Positions 32,825 through 44,984 of a stretch of 64,000 nucleotides of DNA are shown in pieces. Each line of letters starts with the position of its first letter. Position 1 is the stretch's first letter. The position numbers and the translations under genes are program-made. The notes beneath the pieces are model-generated. The model was given only the letters and a program-made list of their open reading frames with translations, did no database searches and had not been told where the DNA came from. Source of the stretch: Aralia elata (taxonomy: Eukaryota > Streptophyta > Magnoliopsida > Apiales > Araliaceae); assembly GCA_034770075.1 (NCBI GenBank), contig CM068384.1, positions 97,960,433-98,024,432 of the forward strand, in the 5' to 3' direction.

Positions 32825-34786
32825 GGAAAAAACGTGAAGGACATAAAAAAAATAAGTAAATAAATAAATAAATAAGAAAAAAAAAAGGAGGGACCAAACT
32901 ACAGAATGGACCGTTTCACATTCACAGACTAGGGTAGAATTACAAATTATTAAAAGAGCGATTATATGAGACGGTCCACTAGGCTCCCTACATCCATACA
33001 AAGAAAAAAATTAGTAAAATCTACTAATCTAGGACTCAAAGAATGAGTATACCAAATATATATATATATGTGTGTGTGTGTGTGTCAATTAAAGTCATTT
33101 AATACCTTCCGAGCAGCTAACTTTGACTGCTGTTCACTCTTGGCTCCGGTACAAACCTGATGCAGCGTGGTAAGAAATCAGAACTGAAGAAAGCATCTAA
33201 AGAAAAGTGTCAACATAGATTGCCACAGAAGGAACTAAACAATTAGTCAAAAGAGCTGACTCCGATATTTCTAAAGATATACAAAATTACATTTGTTTAC
33301 ACACTTTAGTAACACTGGGTGATCGAGGAAAGAAATTAAGGGGAAAAAAAAGTATATATAGTTTTAAATAGGGAAAGTGGGGAAGAACTTCAAACCATGC
33401 CTAGAATAGGAGTTTTTTGCGGTGCTGCACTGGCTTTAATGGAAAGTTTTGTCACACATGCTTACTGAAAATTGAGCTCAAAGAGTACAACAGATAAAAG
33501 TAGCTCTCGCCACCAAAGATGGATACACATGGTGAAATATTTCAATGACTGAAATCATGCCTGCCAGTCAAGCTGATAGCTTTCCACCTTAGCATCTAAT
33601 TTCAGAGCCAGAATGCAACATGCCACTAGATGGTTTGAGATTAGTCTATTTTAGTTAATACGGGACAAAATATGAATAGGTATCATCAGATTTTGGCTGT
33701 ATTCTCCGAGATCAACAACAATCGCAAGATTCACAACAGCTGCTCATTTGCAAACTATTTTCATAGCAACCTGAAACAGTTTTCACATATACCAACTATT
33801 GTGGAAGGAATGAATTACTTTTTAAGTGAAAAAATACTTGAGCTCATCACTTGGTCATAAATTAAAATATCCAAATTAAAAAAGAAAAAATTACATTTTA
33901 ACAAGGAAAAAGGCAAATAAGATTCTCATTTTAACCATTTTTTCTTTATAAGTATAATACACTAAAGAAATGCCGACCGGGCAAAGAAAACACACGTACA
34001 AAGTGCAGAATAATAGAATAAAATACTAATACAATTTTGATTGAACTTGTTAAAAAAAAGGACTTAATTGACCAAAAACTATATACGGTCACCTACCAAG
34101 TCAGTCAAAAAAAAAAGAAACAAGACAGATCTATCAAAAGAGAGAAAGAACAAGAAGATGAAGCAGGACCAACAGAATAAATTAGTAATAGTACTAATAA
34201 GAGAAAATCAGAACATTAAATATTAGTCTAAATCCAGCCAATGATCTGGATCAGAGTTACCAGATACTCTCATTGACCTAGCGAACCGCGTATTGTACTT
34301 GCGTACCCAAACATGATACTCTTACGTACCAATACTCTAAATTTAGCATACCAAAAAATTTCTTTGTTATTTAATCTATTATTGCACAAATATCGATATT
34401 ATAACTTAGTATTGGTTGCTCAAACATTACAATTTTACTAAAATATTTATAAAACGATCAACTTGTTGATTAAACTAAAAATCTTTTATAAAACTTAGAT
34501 TTATTACATTTAGATTTTAAGAGAATTCCCAACTATAAGAACTTATATAAAGATACCCTAACGTACCACATATTAGCTATGTAGTGTACCACGTACCCTA
34601 TTCGTACTGCGTACCAAAACGAACCACGTTTCAGGTAACACTAATCTGGATAAAGTAACTTCAGATATATACTTGATGTTAGGAGAAACTCACCATCTTC
34701 CCGGACGCAAAAATTAATGCAGTTGTTTTTGGTTCTCTAATTCTCATAATTACAGCAGCGAAATGCTGCAAAAGCAATTTCGAAAA

Positions 34787-34980
34787 GTACAATTATTGAA
34801 TGGAACGGTACTAAAAAAGATTATAGTCACTTTTCAGTGACTAAATCATTTTAAGCAATTTCAGAATTAACTTCCTTAATACAGTACAATTATTCAGTGG
34901 AACAATACTAAAAAGATTATAGTCACCTTTCAGTGACTACATCATTATAAGCAATTTCAGAATCAACTTCCTTAATAGCT
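34787..34980. repeat. Tandem duplication, 2 x 97 bp
   Basis: Units 34787-34883 and 34884-34980 share GTACAATTATT, GATTATAGTCAC, TTTCAGTGACTA and AACTTCCTTAATA, with about ten differences. Located in the TBP intron just upstream of exon 3. Confidence 0.8.
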
Positions 34981-36210
34981 TATATCTCAATCCAGTCTCC
35001 CGAAATGTAGAAGATGTAAGCTTTCAGGTACTCAAAAACTCCAAAGAGTGGAACCAAATTTCCTTGTTACTGTGAAAGAAAGAATGAGTAGTGTTTTTCT
35101 TTTTTGATAACCAAGGATGAGGACTACTTGTTTGATACGACTAAAGACCAATAGCACCCAAAACGCATACCTTCGGGTTATACTCTGCATTTCGAGCCTG
35201 CAGAGCAATGGCCTCTACCTGTGCTAATCCTATATAAAAATAAGAACTAGTTGTCTCAGGCTCTAGCCTTAAGATCCAACTAGCAGTCCAGATTAACCGT
35301 TGATACAATATTCCTATATGCGCAAGAAATACCTTGTCTATTAGTATCATTATAACTTAAGGCAATCACTATATTCTGGACGATTAAAACGTTGAAAATA
35401 TAACTGGGAACTCTATCAATTTTGAAACCAGTATTAGCTCCAGAGTTTTGCAATATCCAAGATGTCTCCTTCAAAAGTGATGTTGGCACGTGGCACAATT
35501 TGAATTAACATAGAGACCCATGTATCAAGAAAGCATAAACAAATTAAAAGACAAAACTACAATAGGATTTTGAATTCATTCGGTTAACAGCAGTTATAGC
35601 ACCAATGTGCAAAGATCAAATTGACTGCCAAAAATTTAGTGACCAAACCAGCTCTTTGTCAACGGAATTATTAATTGGGTTAAGATCATATACACAAACA
35701 CTTATTTGAAAATACGATCAAATAAATTCTCCATTAAAAGATGGATATGGGATGGACTATTAATTGAAAGCATGAGGTTCTCCATATATTGTAAGTCAAT
35801 GCAATTACAATTTTATTCTTGTCAATTTGAGAATCGTAAAAAGCTAACAAAGGTTCATGCAGCTTAGCATGAAGATACAATAGGAATTTATATAAATCTT
35901 AACTCACACCACACATAAATAGACATGTGCTACTCGAATGGTAACTAACAAGGTTGTTTATAGACACCCTCATCTTGTTACAATGACTAAAGCAAAATTA
36001 GCTAATATTTGGGCTTTCCAACTAACTTAAACTTCCAAACACACATATGCTCCCGCACATATATGTATATATAATTGAGGGTATTTGGTCAGTTGTGATA
36101 CAGCTGCAGGGATTTATGGGAACTTACTGGAGAGTAGGAACAATTGCAGAAGGGTGCTTGGAGAGATCAACAGGTTGGCTACCTTCTAGCACTTGATTAG
36201 GATCTTCCAT

Positions 36211-39200
36211 CACTTAGTTCCCCTAGCTGCGGATTGTGTTCAACAACAACAACTTCTTATAAACAACCCAAATAGATACCATTTTTTTGTCGTGACTTTC
36301 ATTTTTACAAGTAATTATCAGTTTCTTTATACCATTTTTTTGTCGTGATAACAAAATTATAAAATCAAAGCTGCATTTATTTGAAATACATATATACTTT
36401 TAAGTAAGAAAACTCAAAGTATAGGTGAGAGAAGAGAGAAAACAAATGATTGTGAAACAAAATTGAGCTCATAGTTTACTGAAATTATTGTAACCAAATA
36501 AATAATTATTTAAAATGAGCATAATACTTCAATTCCATATAATTAAGAATTTTGAGTCGTATAAACAAATGCAAACAGACGTTCAAAGATCGGACCTTTT
36601 GAGTGGGAAATTGATGGTAATTAGGGTTTCATAAAATGTTGAGATAGAATAGAACAGAAGAGAAAAATTCCCAAGTATTGTATGAGAATGAAGCGAGCAA
36701 GGGAAATTATAGCGGTAAGAATTTGAAAGAGAGCTCCTTCTGTATATATAGATATATATATATATATGATTTAAATTTCAAGGGCTTCCTTTGGAAGAGA
36801 AAGAGCTTAGCCAGTTAGCCGTGTCGCGGCTTGATATTAAAGCTCTTGTTCTATTTGTACTTTCCGAAAATACCCTCATCTAGATACCCAACCCATTTCC
36901 ATAAGGAGGCCACAGTTGGTAGTTATTATAGTATATTACTACTATATCATTATGTAATAGAATAGTGGGTTAGGTGTGTTGATTAGCAATATTATGTTTA
37001 TATGTTACCGATAGCGAATTAAGTTTTTTGTTTATTTATTATTTTATTTTATTTTTTGGGCATCTTTAAGCCATTTTAGATTTTATTTTTATTTTTTTTG
37101 AATATCTTTAATGTTTTGGTACACTGACTGAGTCATCGATTATTGGTAGGTAGTGATTTTAATTAACTAACGACAGTCAATCCATCAACTAAAATGGTAT
37201 CAATGATATATAGCGATTTCCTATCCTTGATCTTTTAGCACTCCTTATACACTGCGTTGAGTGGGCAACCAATAGAGTTTGACGATCAACGACTTTTGTT
37301 GGGAGGGAGGGATGCATTGCGTAGTCTGTATGAATTGTGTTGGCATGGTATATACATCTCATCTCATCTCATCTCATGTGATGTGATGAATAGGATCAAC
37401 CAATCGAATCGGCAATGACTGGTAATTCTCTCATCTGATGTACGGACTTGACAGCCCTGCAACACGTAGTCAGAATCAGAATTGTGCAAGTGGATGAGAG
37501 AGAGAGAGAGAGAGAGAGTCCTCCACCCTCTGATTAACTGTCTATTTCCTCAGCAAAGCCTCTTGGATCCTCAATCTCATAAAATAGTATTTCTCCCGTA
37601 GCCTTCCCTTTGCCTGTACCTCCGTTATTCTTCTATGGATAATATAATTAATTCTGCCTTGTAATTCAGACATACTCACATGCCTATTCATGGTTGAGAC
37701 TAGCCTTCAAGTTTCCCGCTAGAATAATGTAATAATGTGTTTTGATGAAATACCCAAAGAAAATGTATGTTTTTGACAACTCAAGTTGCTTTGTAAATCC
37801 ATCGGGTTTAACTTTATGGGCAAATTAAATAGCCAGTATGGAATGGTAGAAAAACCCAAATGGGTTCAAAACTCAACTCCACAGATGTTCAGGAGGAGGT
37901 AAATAACCGAATAAAGTGATTTCCTTCGCCTTGCTTTGAATCATTGCATGCATCACGTATATCTTCATTAATGTCCTTTGCTTGCCATGAAGTGGTGCAA
38001 CCAAATGTACTTGCATTAAATATATATATTCATTGTTTGCAAAACAAATTCCTCATTGATACTTGTGTATACAAGGAAACACAATGATATATACCAATGT
38101 GAACCCATTTGTACATTTTATGTTGCTATTAACAAGGTTGATACCAGCTAAAAACAACTGACAACTATGAATTTCTCCGCCTATTGTGTATTCTGAAATC
38201 ATCATGAAAGGACGACGATAGACAAAGGCGTGCACACGCACACATACATATAATTTATAATAAAATCATGATCAAATGTAGAAGGAAAAAAAAACAGATT
38301 AAAAGGAAAAAGTAAACTGAAGAGTTTGAGAACAAAACAAACAGAATGCCCACTTACAAAATAGTAATAAGTAAATAAACTCACATTAAAACACTTGATT
38401 CACACTTAAACTAGAAAAGCCAATCATAGTTGTGTTGAACCAAATTTTGGCAAGCTACAGAGAAGAAAACCAATCAGGTACAGTATGAACTTACAATGTG
38501 AGTAAGGCAAACACAATCATAAAACATTAACAAGAATTGTCATGTGCTGGAAAAGATTGTACTAGAAAAAAGTACAACAATGACGCAATAAACGCAGAAA
38601 ATAGCATTGGTTGAAAATGGTAGATGCAGCACCACAAAAAACAAAAATGATTAAATTACTGCAGTTCTTCTTACCTTATTGATACTCGAATAGAACTGAC
38701 AAAAGGAATAATGGCATGCTCTTGGAGCACCTAAGACACTTAGCAGACAAACGAAAGTAACGTGGCTTTTCCCAACAATAATCTAATCATTTAACAAGTT
38801 CTTCAATAGCAACCAAACTTTCCTGTTGCTTCCTGAATCAGTACAGATACAATAAGGGGCAAAGCCATCCCCGTCAGTTTAAGCATCTTTTCTTGTGCGA
38901 ATGTGGAAACATACAAAAGCTCTACACGTTTATGAAACAGCAAAAAAAAATAAAAAATACAATTGCCATACCCCATGAGGGATATCAAACTGCTCTCTAA
39001 CAACTCTGTAATGATCGCATGATAAGAAATTTTGTTAAAAATTGGCTGTTTTTGTTTTAATATGTACTCTTATATTGATGAAAGAATTGTGTTATTGCTA
39101 ATCGAACCTAAGAAATTCTTTGGGAAAAAAAAACACGCTGGTCAACTCCACTAATCTAAATGACATTTAAGGATTTTACTTCCCAGGTGCACTTAGCATC

Positions 39201-40547
39201 ATGCCTTCTTTCTGAAGTGCTATTAGCCACTCATAAAGTCGTAATCCACAGTGAATTACAGATTTACTATCACCATTGTCACGCTACCAACCAATGAAGT
39301 ATCATCATCACAAGATTATGCAGATGGTTCCTTAATTAGAAGATATCTAGAACAATTTTAGGCATATTTTGTACTTCACTAGCTCAATAAGAATAGTAAT
39401 TCTATTTCACCCTGATGACTATGTATGCCAATCTCAAAAAACCTCTATGATATAGGATTACAGAGTGATCCAGAAATTCTGCGAACATTGGTTGTCCTAT
39501 CAGGAAATACTTTTCGACTGTCGTAACTCGTACGAATGCTTTGATATAAGAGTGAACACTAGAAATTGGGGGGGGGGGAGAGAGGAGTGTTTCACCTTGG
39601 TAGCACCACGGCAAAAAAAAAAAAAAAAAACTAATATAAAAAAATTGGCAGGGATCTGTGACCCCCACATGAACCTTCTGCTGCAACTTCTTTAGTTATC
39701 TTGCTTTTGATTCAACAATCGCAGCAGGTCGACGTCCATGTTTGCACCTCCCCAGCCTCTTTTTCATAATAGTCTTTAAACATATAATCTTCAACAAGTT
39801 TATCATAATGAACAGGCTTAGCCTCTTGAGAACTAATTCATTTTTCTCTTGGTCATACAAAGTTTTGCTGAACTACTTATCGTGGCAAGAGAAAATATTG
39901 AGGATGGATTATCTTGGATTCAGCACCATTCCTCATAAGATTCTTGCTTAAGTTGTATATTGAATCATACTCCTTTGAGAAAAATTTCAGATTTGGTTAG
40001 CATGTTTCGGTTCATGATTCTTGTTAGTGCAACGTACTGAATCTTATGATTTGATTCACTATCCTCAGTTTCACAACTGTGCTACAAATAAGAGAAGAAA
40101 GAACACATAAAAAAAGAGGGTAATATCACACAGAACTGGACATAAATTCAACGCGAAGTCTTGACATGGAAGCTATCATCCCATACCCGTACTCAAGTTG
40201 TGGCATGGTTACCTTATGCATTACTAAACGTACAGATAGACTAAATTGGCAACTATGCAGAACAACAAAAAAAGAAACAACATATCAAATATTTGATTCG
40301 TAATATATTTTTATAGATTCAAATCAAGTAAACAATAAAAAATCCATCAAACCGGAAGTGAGAAAAACTAGAAATTATATAGCATTGGGAACAGATTTCA
40401 CAGAAAATAATCAGAAAACTAGTATACGGATTCTCAAATGTTCATTTTTAGAGCCATCAGGACCTACATACCATAGCAACTATGCCTCCTCATCCTTGAG
40501 CTCAGCTGTCTTGTAGAAATCTAACAGAAAATATATGAATGACAACA
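36211..40547. other. Intergenic region between TBP and ELC, no gene recognised
   Basis: Directly above 36210 is the TBP 5' flank with possible leader sequence (36600-36760, and a (TA)n near 36745-36765). Repeats seen are CATCT(CATCT)n near 37346-37378, a (GA)n run at 37498-37518 and a poly-G run near 39570. 40440-40547 is probably the ELC 3' UTR. No coding pattern with protein similarity was found on either strand. Confidence 0.5.
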
Positions 40548-41810
40548 CTATGAAGGATAATGTGATGCCCTAGCAGCCATACTAGACACCTGAGCTTGCA
40601 TCTGAGCAGCCGTGACCTTGAAACCCGTTGCACGATGAAAGAACTGTTCACGGGACAATGACCGGATACTCCTCAAGTACTGATCAAAAGGAATAGACCC
40701 ATCCTGCACGGCTTTATCCAGCGCATACACAACATCCTCAATAGCCAAATCAGCTGATGTACACTCCAGCATCTGCTTTGAAAGAGCATCTATTGGCTCA
40801 AATGTATCATCAATGCCATCATTCTCCCTCTTCTTCTTTCCTTCATTCTCTCTCAGCCATCCTTCCAACACATCAGTATTCATTGAAACCATCTGTAACT
40901 GAAGTTCTAAACCTTCCTTTTCCTCCTGCATTTCTCTCACCCCTTTGGACATCTGTTCAGCTCGCTGCCTCAACGTCCCCTGCACACTAAATAATCCCTC
41001 CATTTCAGCCTCCTTACTCTTTCTCATTGCCCCTATATCACTATGCAAATTCTCTACTAGCTTATTTATCGCGTTCCTCTTGAAAACCTCACTGGCATCC
41101 TCACTCACCCTTTGAGGCGGCGGTGGAGATGGTGCAGGAATTTGCATCCTCCCTCCGCTGCTACTGTACGGGGAGGGAGGATAACTCCCTGGTGGGATGG
41201 CCGGCCGCGTAGATGCAACAACTGAATTCGAATCGAAACTGGGGCTGGGGCTTATAGCAGGAGGAGGAGGGTTAGGGTTTTGTGGTGGGCGGCGCTGGGA
41301 GTATAGAGGGGGATCGCGGCCGAAGTAGTGGGACAAATTACGGGACAAATCGAGGAGATTGGAGCTAGGGTAAACCCAATTTTGCAAGTAAGGGATGGAG
41401 ACCATACCGGAAGGGTTGACGAACGGGTGGGGACGCTTGATGATCATGTCCCGGGTCGGGTTAACGAAGACGAGAGGAGGGTGGCGAGGGTAGGATTCCA
41501 TAAGCCAGATGACGACGGGGATGTTGTAGGTGACGTTTTGGAAGATCATGGGGACGGTGCCATCGGCCTGGAGGAGGTTGACGGTGCGACCGTCGTTGTG
41601 GGTGAAGGTGGCGGTCTTTGGTTGGAGAGCCGGATAGGCGTCGGAGAGAGAAACCAGGTGTTGACGGATCAGCCATTTGCCGTCCTCAACGTAAGGCAAG
41701 GCGGAGGGGCCTCGCTGGGACAGTACGCTGCTCAGGAATTGTTGGGTGTACTGTGATGAGGAGGAGGATGATCCGCCGTGACCCGCGGGAGGCGGTGGTG
41801 GAGGAACCAT
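40548..41810 (-). CDS. ELC: ELC / VPS23 (TSG101 homologue), ESCRT-I subunit
   Basis: 420 residues, intronless. ELC binds ubiquitin on cargo and acts with VPS28 and VPS37 in ESCRT-I at endosomes to sort membrane proteins toward the vacuole. The start is the ATG in GAGCCATGG (good context, MVPPPPPP as in plant ELC); the codon string upstream has no ATG. N-terminal UEV domain at about residues 20-165 (KWLIRQHL, DGRTVNLLQADGTVP, TYNIPVVIWL, YPRHPPLVFV, YLQNWVYPSSNL), an E2 fold without the catalytic Cys. A Pro-rich linker spans about 170-235, a coiled coil about 245-320 (EVFKRNAINKLVENLHSDI onward) and the C-terminal steadiness box about 345-415 (SKQMLECTSADLAIEDV, FDQYLRSIRSLSREQFFHRAT). All family landmarks are intact and the length is close to that of Arabidopsis ELC, so it is likely functional. 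Confidence 0.95.
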   Translation of the reverse strand: MVPPPPPPAGHGGSSSSSSQYTQQFLSSVLSQRGPSALPYVEDGKWLIRQHLVSLSDAYPALQPKTATFTHNDGRTVNLLQADGTVPMIFQNVTYNIPVVIWLMESYPRHPPLVFVNPTRDMIIKRPHPFVNPSGMVSIPYLQNWVYPSSNLLDLSRNLSHYFGRDPPLYSQRRPPQNPNPPPPAISPSPSFDSNSVVASTRPAIPPGSYPPSPYSSSGGRMQIPAPSPPPPQRVSEDASEVFKRNAINKLVENLHSDIGAMRKSKEAEMEGLFSVQGTLRQRAEQMSKGVREMQEEKEGLELQLQMVSMNTDVLEGWLRENEGKKKRENDGIDDTFEPIDALSKQMLECTSADLAIEDVVYALDKAVQDGSIPFDQYLRSIRSLSREQFFHRATGFKVTAAQMQAQVSSMAARASHYPS

Positions 41811-42222
41811 GGCTCGCCGCTGCTGCAAGTGGATCTAACAGCAGAATTATTGGATTGGATTGGATTGGATTTATGGGTATATTTCGTTGGAATGTGAGGA
41901 GGAGAAGGATGAAAAGGAGTTTTGTAGTAGGGAGCAGTATAGATTGCTTCTTGAGATTGATTTGCGCGTATGTTCATGTAAATGTATGTATTTGCCTGTT
42001 CTTCTTCCTTCCGCCCAGCATAATAATAAATTAAAAATAAAATTCTCCTCCTAATGTTTTTTCCAATTAAAAATAAAAATATCCCCTCCTAGTAGTTCTC
42101 AAGTGTTTTTCCATTGTATTGACTTTTTTCTTTTGTTGTGTCTAAACAGTAGTACTCCATTAAAAGTCAGCATAGTCAGACATTTTTGTTTACTATTTAG
42201 GTTTTGGGTTTGAATTACTTTA

Positions 42223-43256
42223 GGAGGGTGTATTCAATTAAGATATTTAAAGATTTTTAAAGACTTTAAAAGTTTGGTTGTATTCAATCAAGACATTTAA
42301 AGAGTTTATAAAAGTTTACTGGTATTCAATTATAACTTTTGTAATGTCTTTAAAAGTTAGGTGGTATTAAATTGAGACTTTTACAAAGTCTATAAAAATA
42401 TTTTGGTATTCAAAAAGTCATAGATTTTCCAGATTTCTATCAAATGATAGAGTTTGACAGACTTTAGAAGAAGAGATACTCATATCTAAAGTCTGACTTC
42501 ATCCCTAAAGACTTCCAAAGTCTTCTAAATATTTGAGAAAAAGAGAACATGAAATATTTGATAGACTTTTCTAATATATGCATCCAGTCACGTAAGTCTA
42601 CTGTTTAGGTTTGTGATTTATGCAACGGAGAAAGTATTATTTTTAGACAAAAATAACTGTAACGAATTGGCATAAAGATTGAAAAAATAGAAAGAGGAAA
42701 GAGAGAAATTGGGGAAGTACAGAAAAAGAATAGCGAAAAAACATTCATTGATTTTTTTTATTTTTATTTTTGTTATGAAAAAAGGAATAACCTTTTGAAA
42801 GCAAGATGTATGCTCTGCGTGATGCGAGACTGAGGAAACCAATGTGAGCTTAGACGGAGAAGAAGATAGGTATTGCATAATTTTTTCTAAAACTAATTAC
42901 TGCTACAACTATTACGGAATAAAATATTAATTATCACCATCGTTAATAAACCTATTATTACTAAACTAGTTAATATACTCCCTTCATAAAAAAATATAAG
43001 ATAAGTATTGATCTTTTAAAAATTAATTTTAAATATTAATTTCAAAATTAATATGAATCTATATAATTTTTGTTAATGCAATTATAATTATTATAAATTA
43101 TTTAAAAAATATACTAATTATGAGATTTATTGCTATCAAAATTTAAACGAATCATACAAACTTTAAATTTTAAAAAGTTTTAAATTGACTTTTAAAATTA
43201 TTATTAATATTATATTTTTGAACGGAGGTATTATATTATGCTTAAACTAATTTAAA

Positions 43257-43289
<33 letters not shown>

Positions 43290-43578
43290 TACTATTACTA
43301 TAAAATTTATTCTAAAACAAATTCAAAATAAATAGTATATTTATGTACTTTTTAGTCATTTAATTATGAAATAACAATTAATATAAGCTGCAAAATATAT
43401 TAGAAGTATACAAAAGTCTATCAAAGTCTTGGTAAAAAGTCTATAAAAGTCTGTCACGTATTTCATGGAGTCTTTATAAAAAAGTCTTTAAAGTTTTTAA
43501 AAGTCATTAAAATCCACAAACTCTACAAAAATCTGTCACTTAAAAAAAGTCTTTAAAAGTCTTAATTGAATACACCCC
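42223..43578. mobile_element. PIF/Harbinger-like non-autonomous element with TSD TTA
   Basis: Ends are GGAGGGTGTATTCAATTAAG and CTTAATTGAATACACCCC. Flanking TTA is at 42220-42222 and 43579-43581, the PIF/Harbinger target. Both sides are packed with short words AAAGTCT(A/T)TAAAAGT and their inverses, spaced 20-40 bases. It is 1,356 bp with no transposase frame. Confidence 0.8.
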
Positions 43579-43704
43579 TTAGATTATGATGTGCAAACTT
43601 TGATGGATCTTGAACTTTTATTAATTGAGTGAATTCAAGGGCTAAGGACATAAACCTACAAGTGTTTGCTGATATAATTTCGTTGAATGACAGAACAATA
43701 ATGT

Positions 43705-43882
43705 GTCAATAAATTTATGACGAAATTAAATTACAACAAATGTATAAATTATAATAAAGTCATTCTTAATTACTTCATATTTAACGTTTACTAGTCAATA
43801 AATTTATGACGAAATTAAATTACAACAAATGTATAAATTATAATAAAGTCATTCTTAATTACTTCATATTTAACGTTTACTA
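43705..43882. repeat. Exact tandem duplication, 2 x 89 bp
   Basis: Units 43705-43793 and 43794-43882 appear identical, from GTCAATAAATTTATG to TTTAACGTTTACTA. No mismatch was seen by eye. Confidence 0.9.
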
Positions 43883-44984
43883 TACATAAATTTGAAGTCC
43901 CAAATAGCAAGACGTACATCTAAGACAAAAATTTGACGGATAGGCCAGGGTTCAAAGGCAGATGACTGGAATGATAAAACCCAGACTGTGAATATGCTTG
44001 AAATGCACGACATAACAGAATCTTACCATTTCCATGGGCACATATGTGATGCAATCAGGGCAAACTTTTTACAGGGATATGGCCACAAGTTGTAGCCTGA
44101 AGTACAAAAGTTTAAGTACTGTAGCAGAAACAAGAACTTGCATGTATAACTTATGTAGAGTAAACTAGAAAATTTATAAATTTTAAATCGAGTAAATAAA
44201 AAATATAAAAAAACAACATTAAAAAAGATAAAATAATAATACATCTAACATTAGAAAGGTAAAAGAGTAAGAAAAATTTTAAAAAAAATGGCAAAAGAGT
44301 AAAGATAAAAATAAAAATAAAAAAATAAAATAACTGTAACTCAATTACACCATACTTGTAAAAGAAACCTCCATAAAAAGTTTTTTAATATAGATAAATA
44401 GATATAGATAGATAATGTATGACGTCAACTAAAGACTTCCCTTGATAAAACAGTGTGCACTGTCTGTATAAAGATCAGAGATTAATAGAAAACAGCAACC
44501 TCAAATGAAAATTTTCAAATGCCACTAGTAAGCGGTCAAGGAATTGGTGATAATATCAAACCATATTAAAGAAAAAAATAAAGAAATTATATTATAAACA
44601 AAATTCACAATCACCACTTATAAGGGCGGATGAGTACGTCATAATCAGCAATCTGCATAGCGACCATGCTAAATACAGTGATTATATCTAGAAGCTTTAG
44701 AATCATCCAGAGAGTTGCACAATAGTTATCCAGCCAAAGGAAAAAAGAAGAGGTTCAGTACTTCAGTTTAAACTAAGACTCCAATTCACCGAATAGAATG
44801 CATAATTATATAATAGAAAATGCAGGTAAATCCGATTAAAGCACAAAACCATATTCCAAAAGTATATAGCTTTTGTTGCTCTCAATCTAAATAACAAAAC
44901 TTTATCCAGCTGAAATTTAAATGAAATTCCAATCCGCAGAATTACAACCAACACATACTCAGTGATTTAATAAAACTATCTCTT
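43883..44984. other. Region 3' of the eS1 gene, no gene recognised
   Basis: AT-rich (44150-44420 especially). 44700-44984 is probably the 3' UTR of the eS1 gene on the minus strand. Nothing else is supported. Confidence 0.5.

Larger units (their letters stand above)
27207..36210 (-). pseudogene. TBP: TATA-box binding protein (TBP) gene, intron-containing, broken
   Basis: TBP is the saddle-shaped core of TFIID, bound to TATA promoters in the nucleus. All eight coding exons are present in order on the minus strand: 36210-36128 (MEDPNQVLEG..VPTLQ), 35313-35171, 34765-34694 (FAAVIMRIREPKTTALIF), 33156-33106 (VCTGAKSEQQ), 32740-32696 (YARIIQKLGFPAKFK), 29861-29769 (DFKIQNIVGSCDVKLP), 27524-27423 ([20 protein letters not shown]) and 27323-27207. 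Faults: in exon 2 a Lys codon is TAG and a 55-bp insert breaks the frame before AIALQARN. The exon 7 acceptor is GG, not AG. Invariant residues are changed (Arg to His at the start of exon 3, Gly to Gln and Arg to Gln in exon 7, Phe-Arg to Leu-Trp near the end). The stop after NQQW is lost, adding 14 codons. Introns host a LINE and LTR elements. The exon structure shows a duplicated or abandoned gene and not a retrocopy. Confidence 0.9.

Noticed and set aside
41328..41756. 142-codon open frame on the plus strand
   Set aside because: Antisense to the N-terminal half of ELC; open because of the GC-rich, Pro-rich codons on the other strand.
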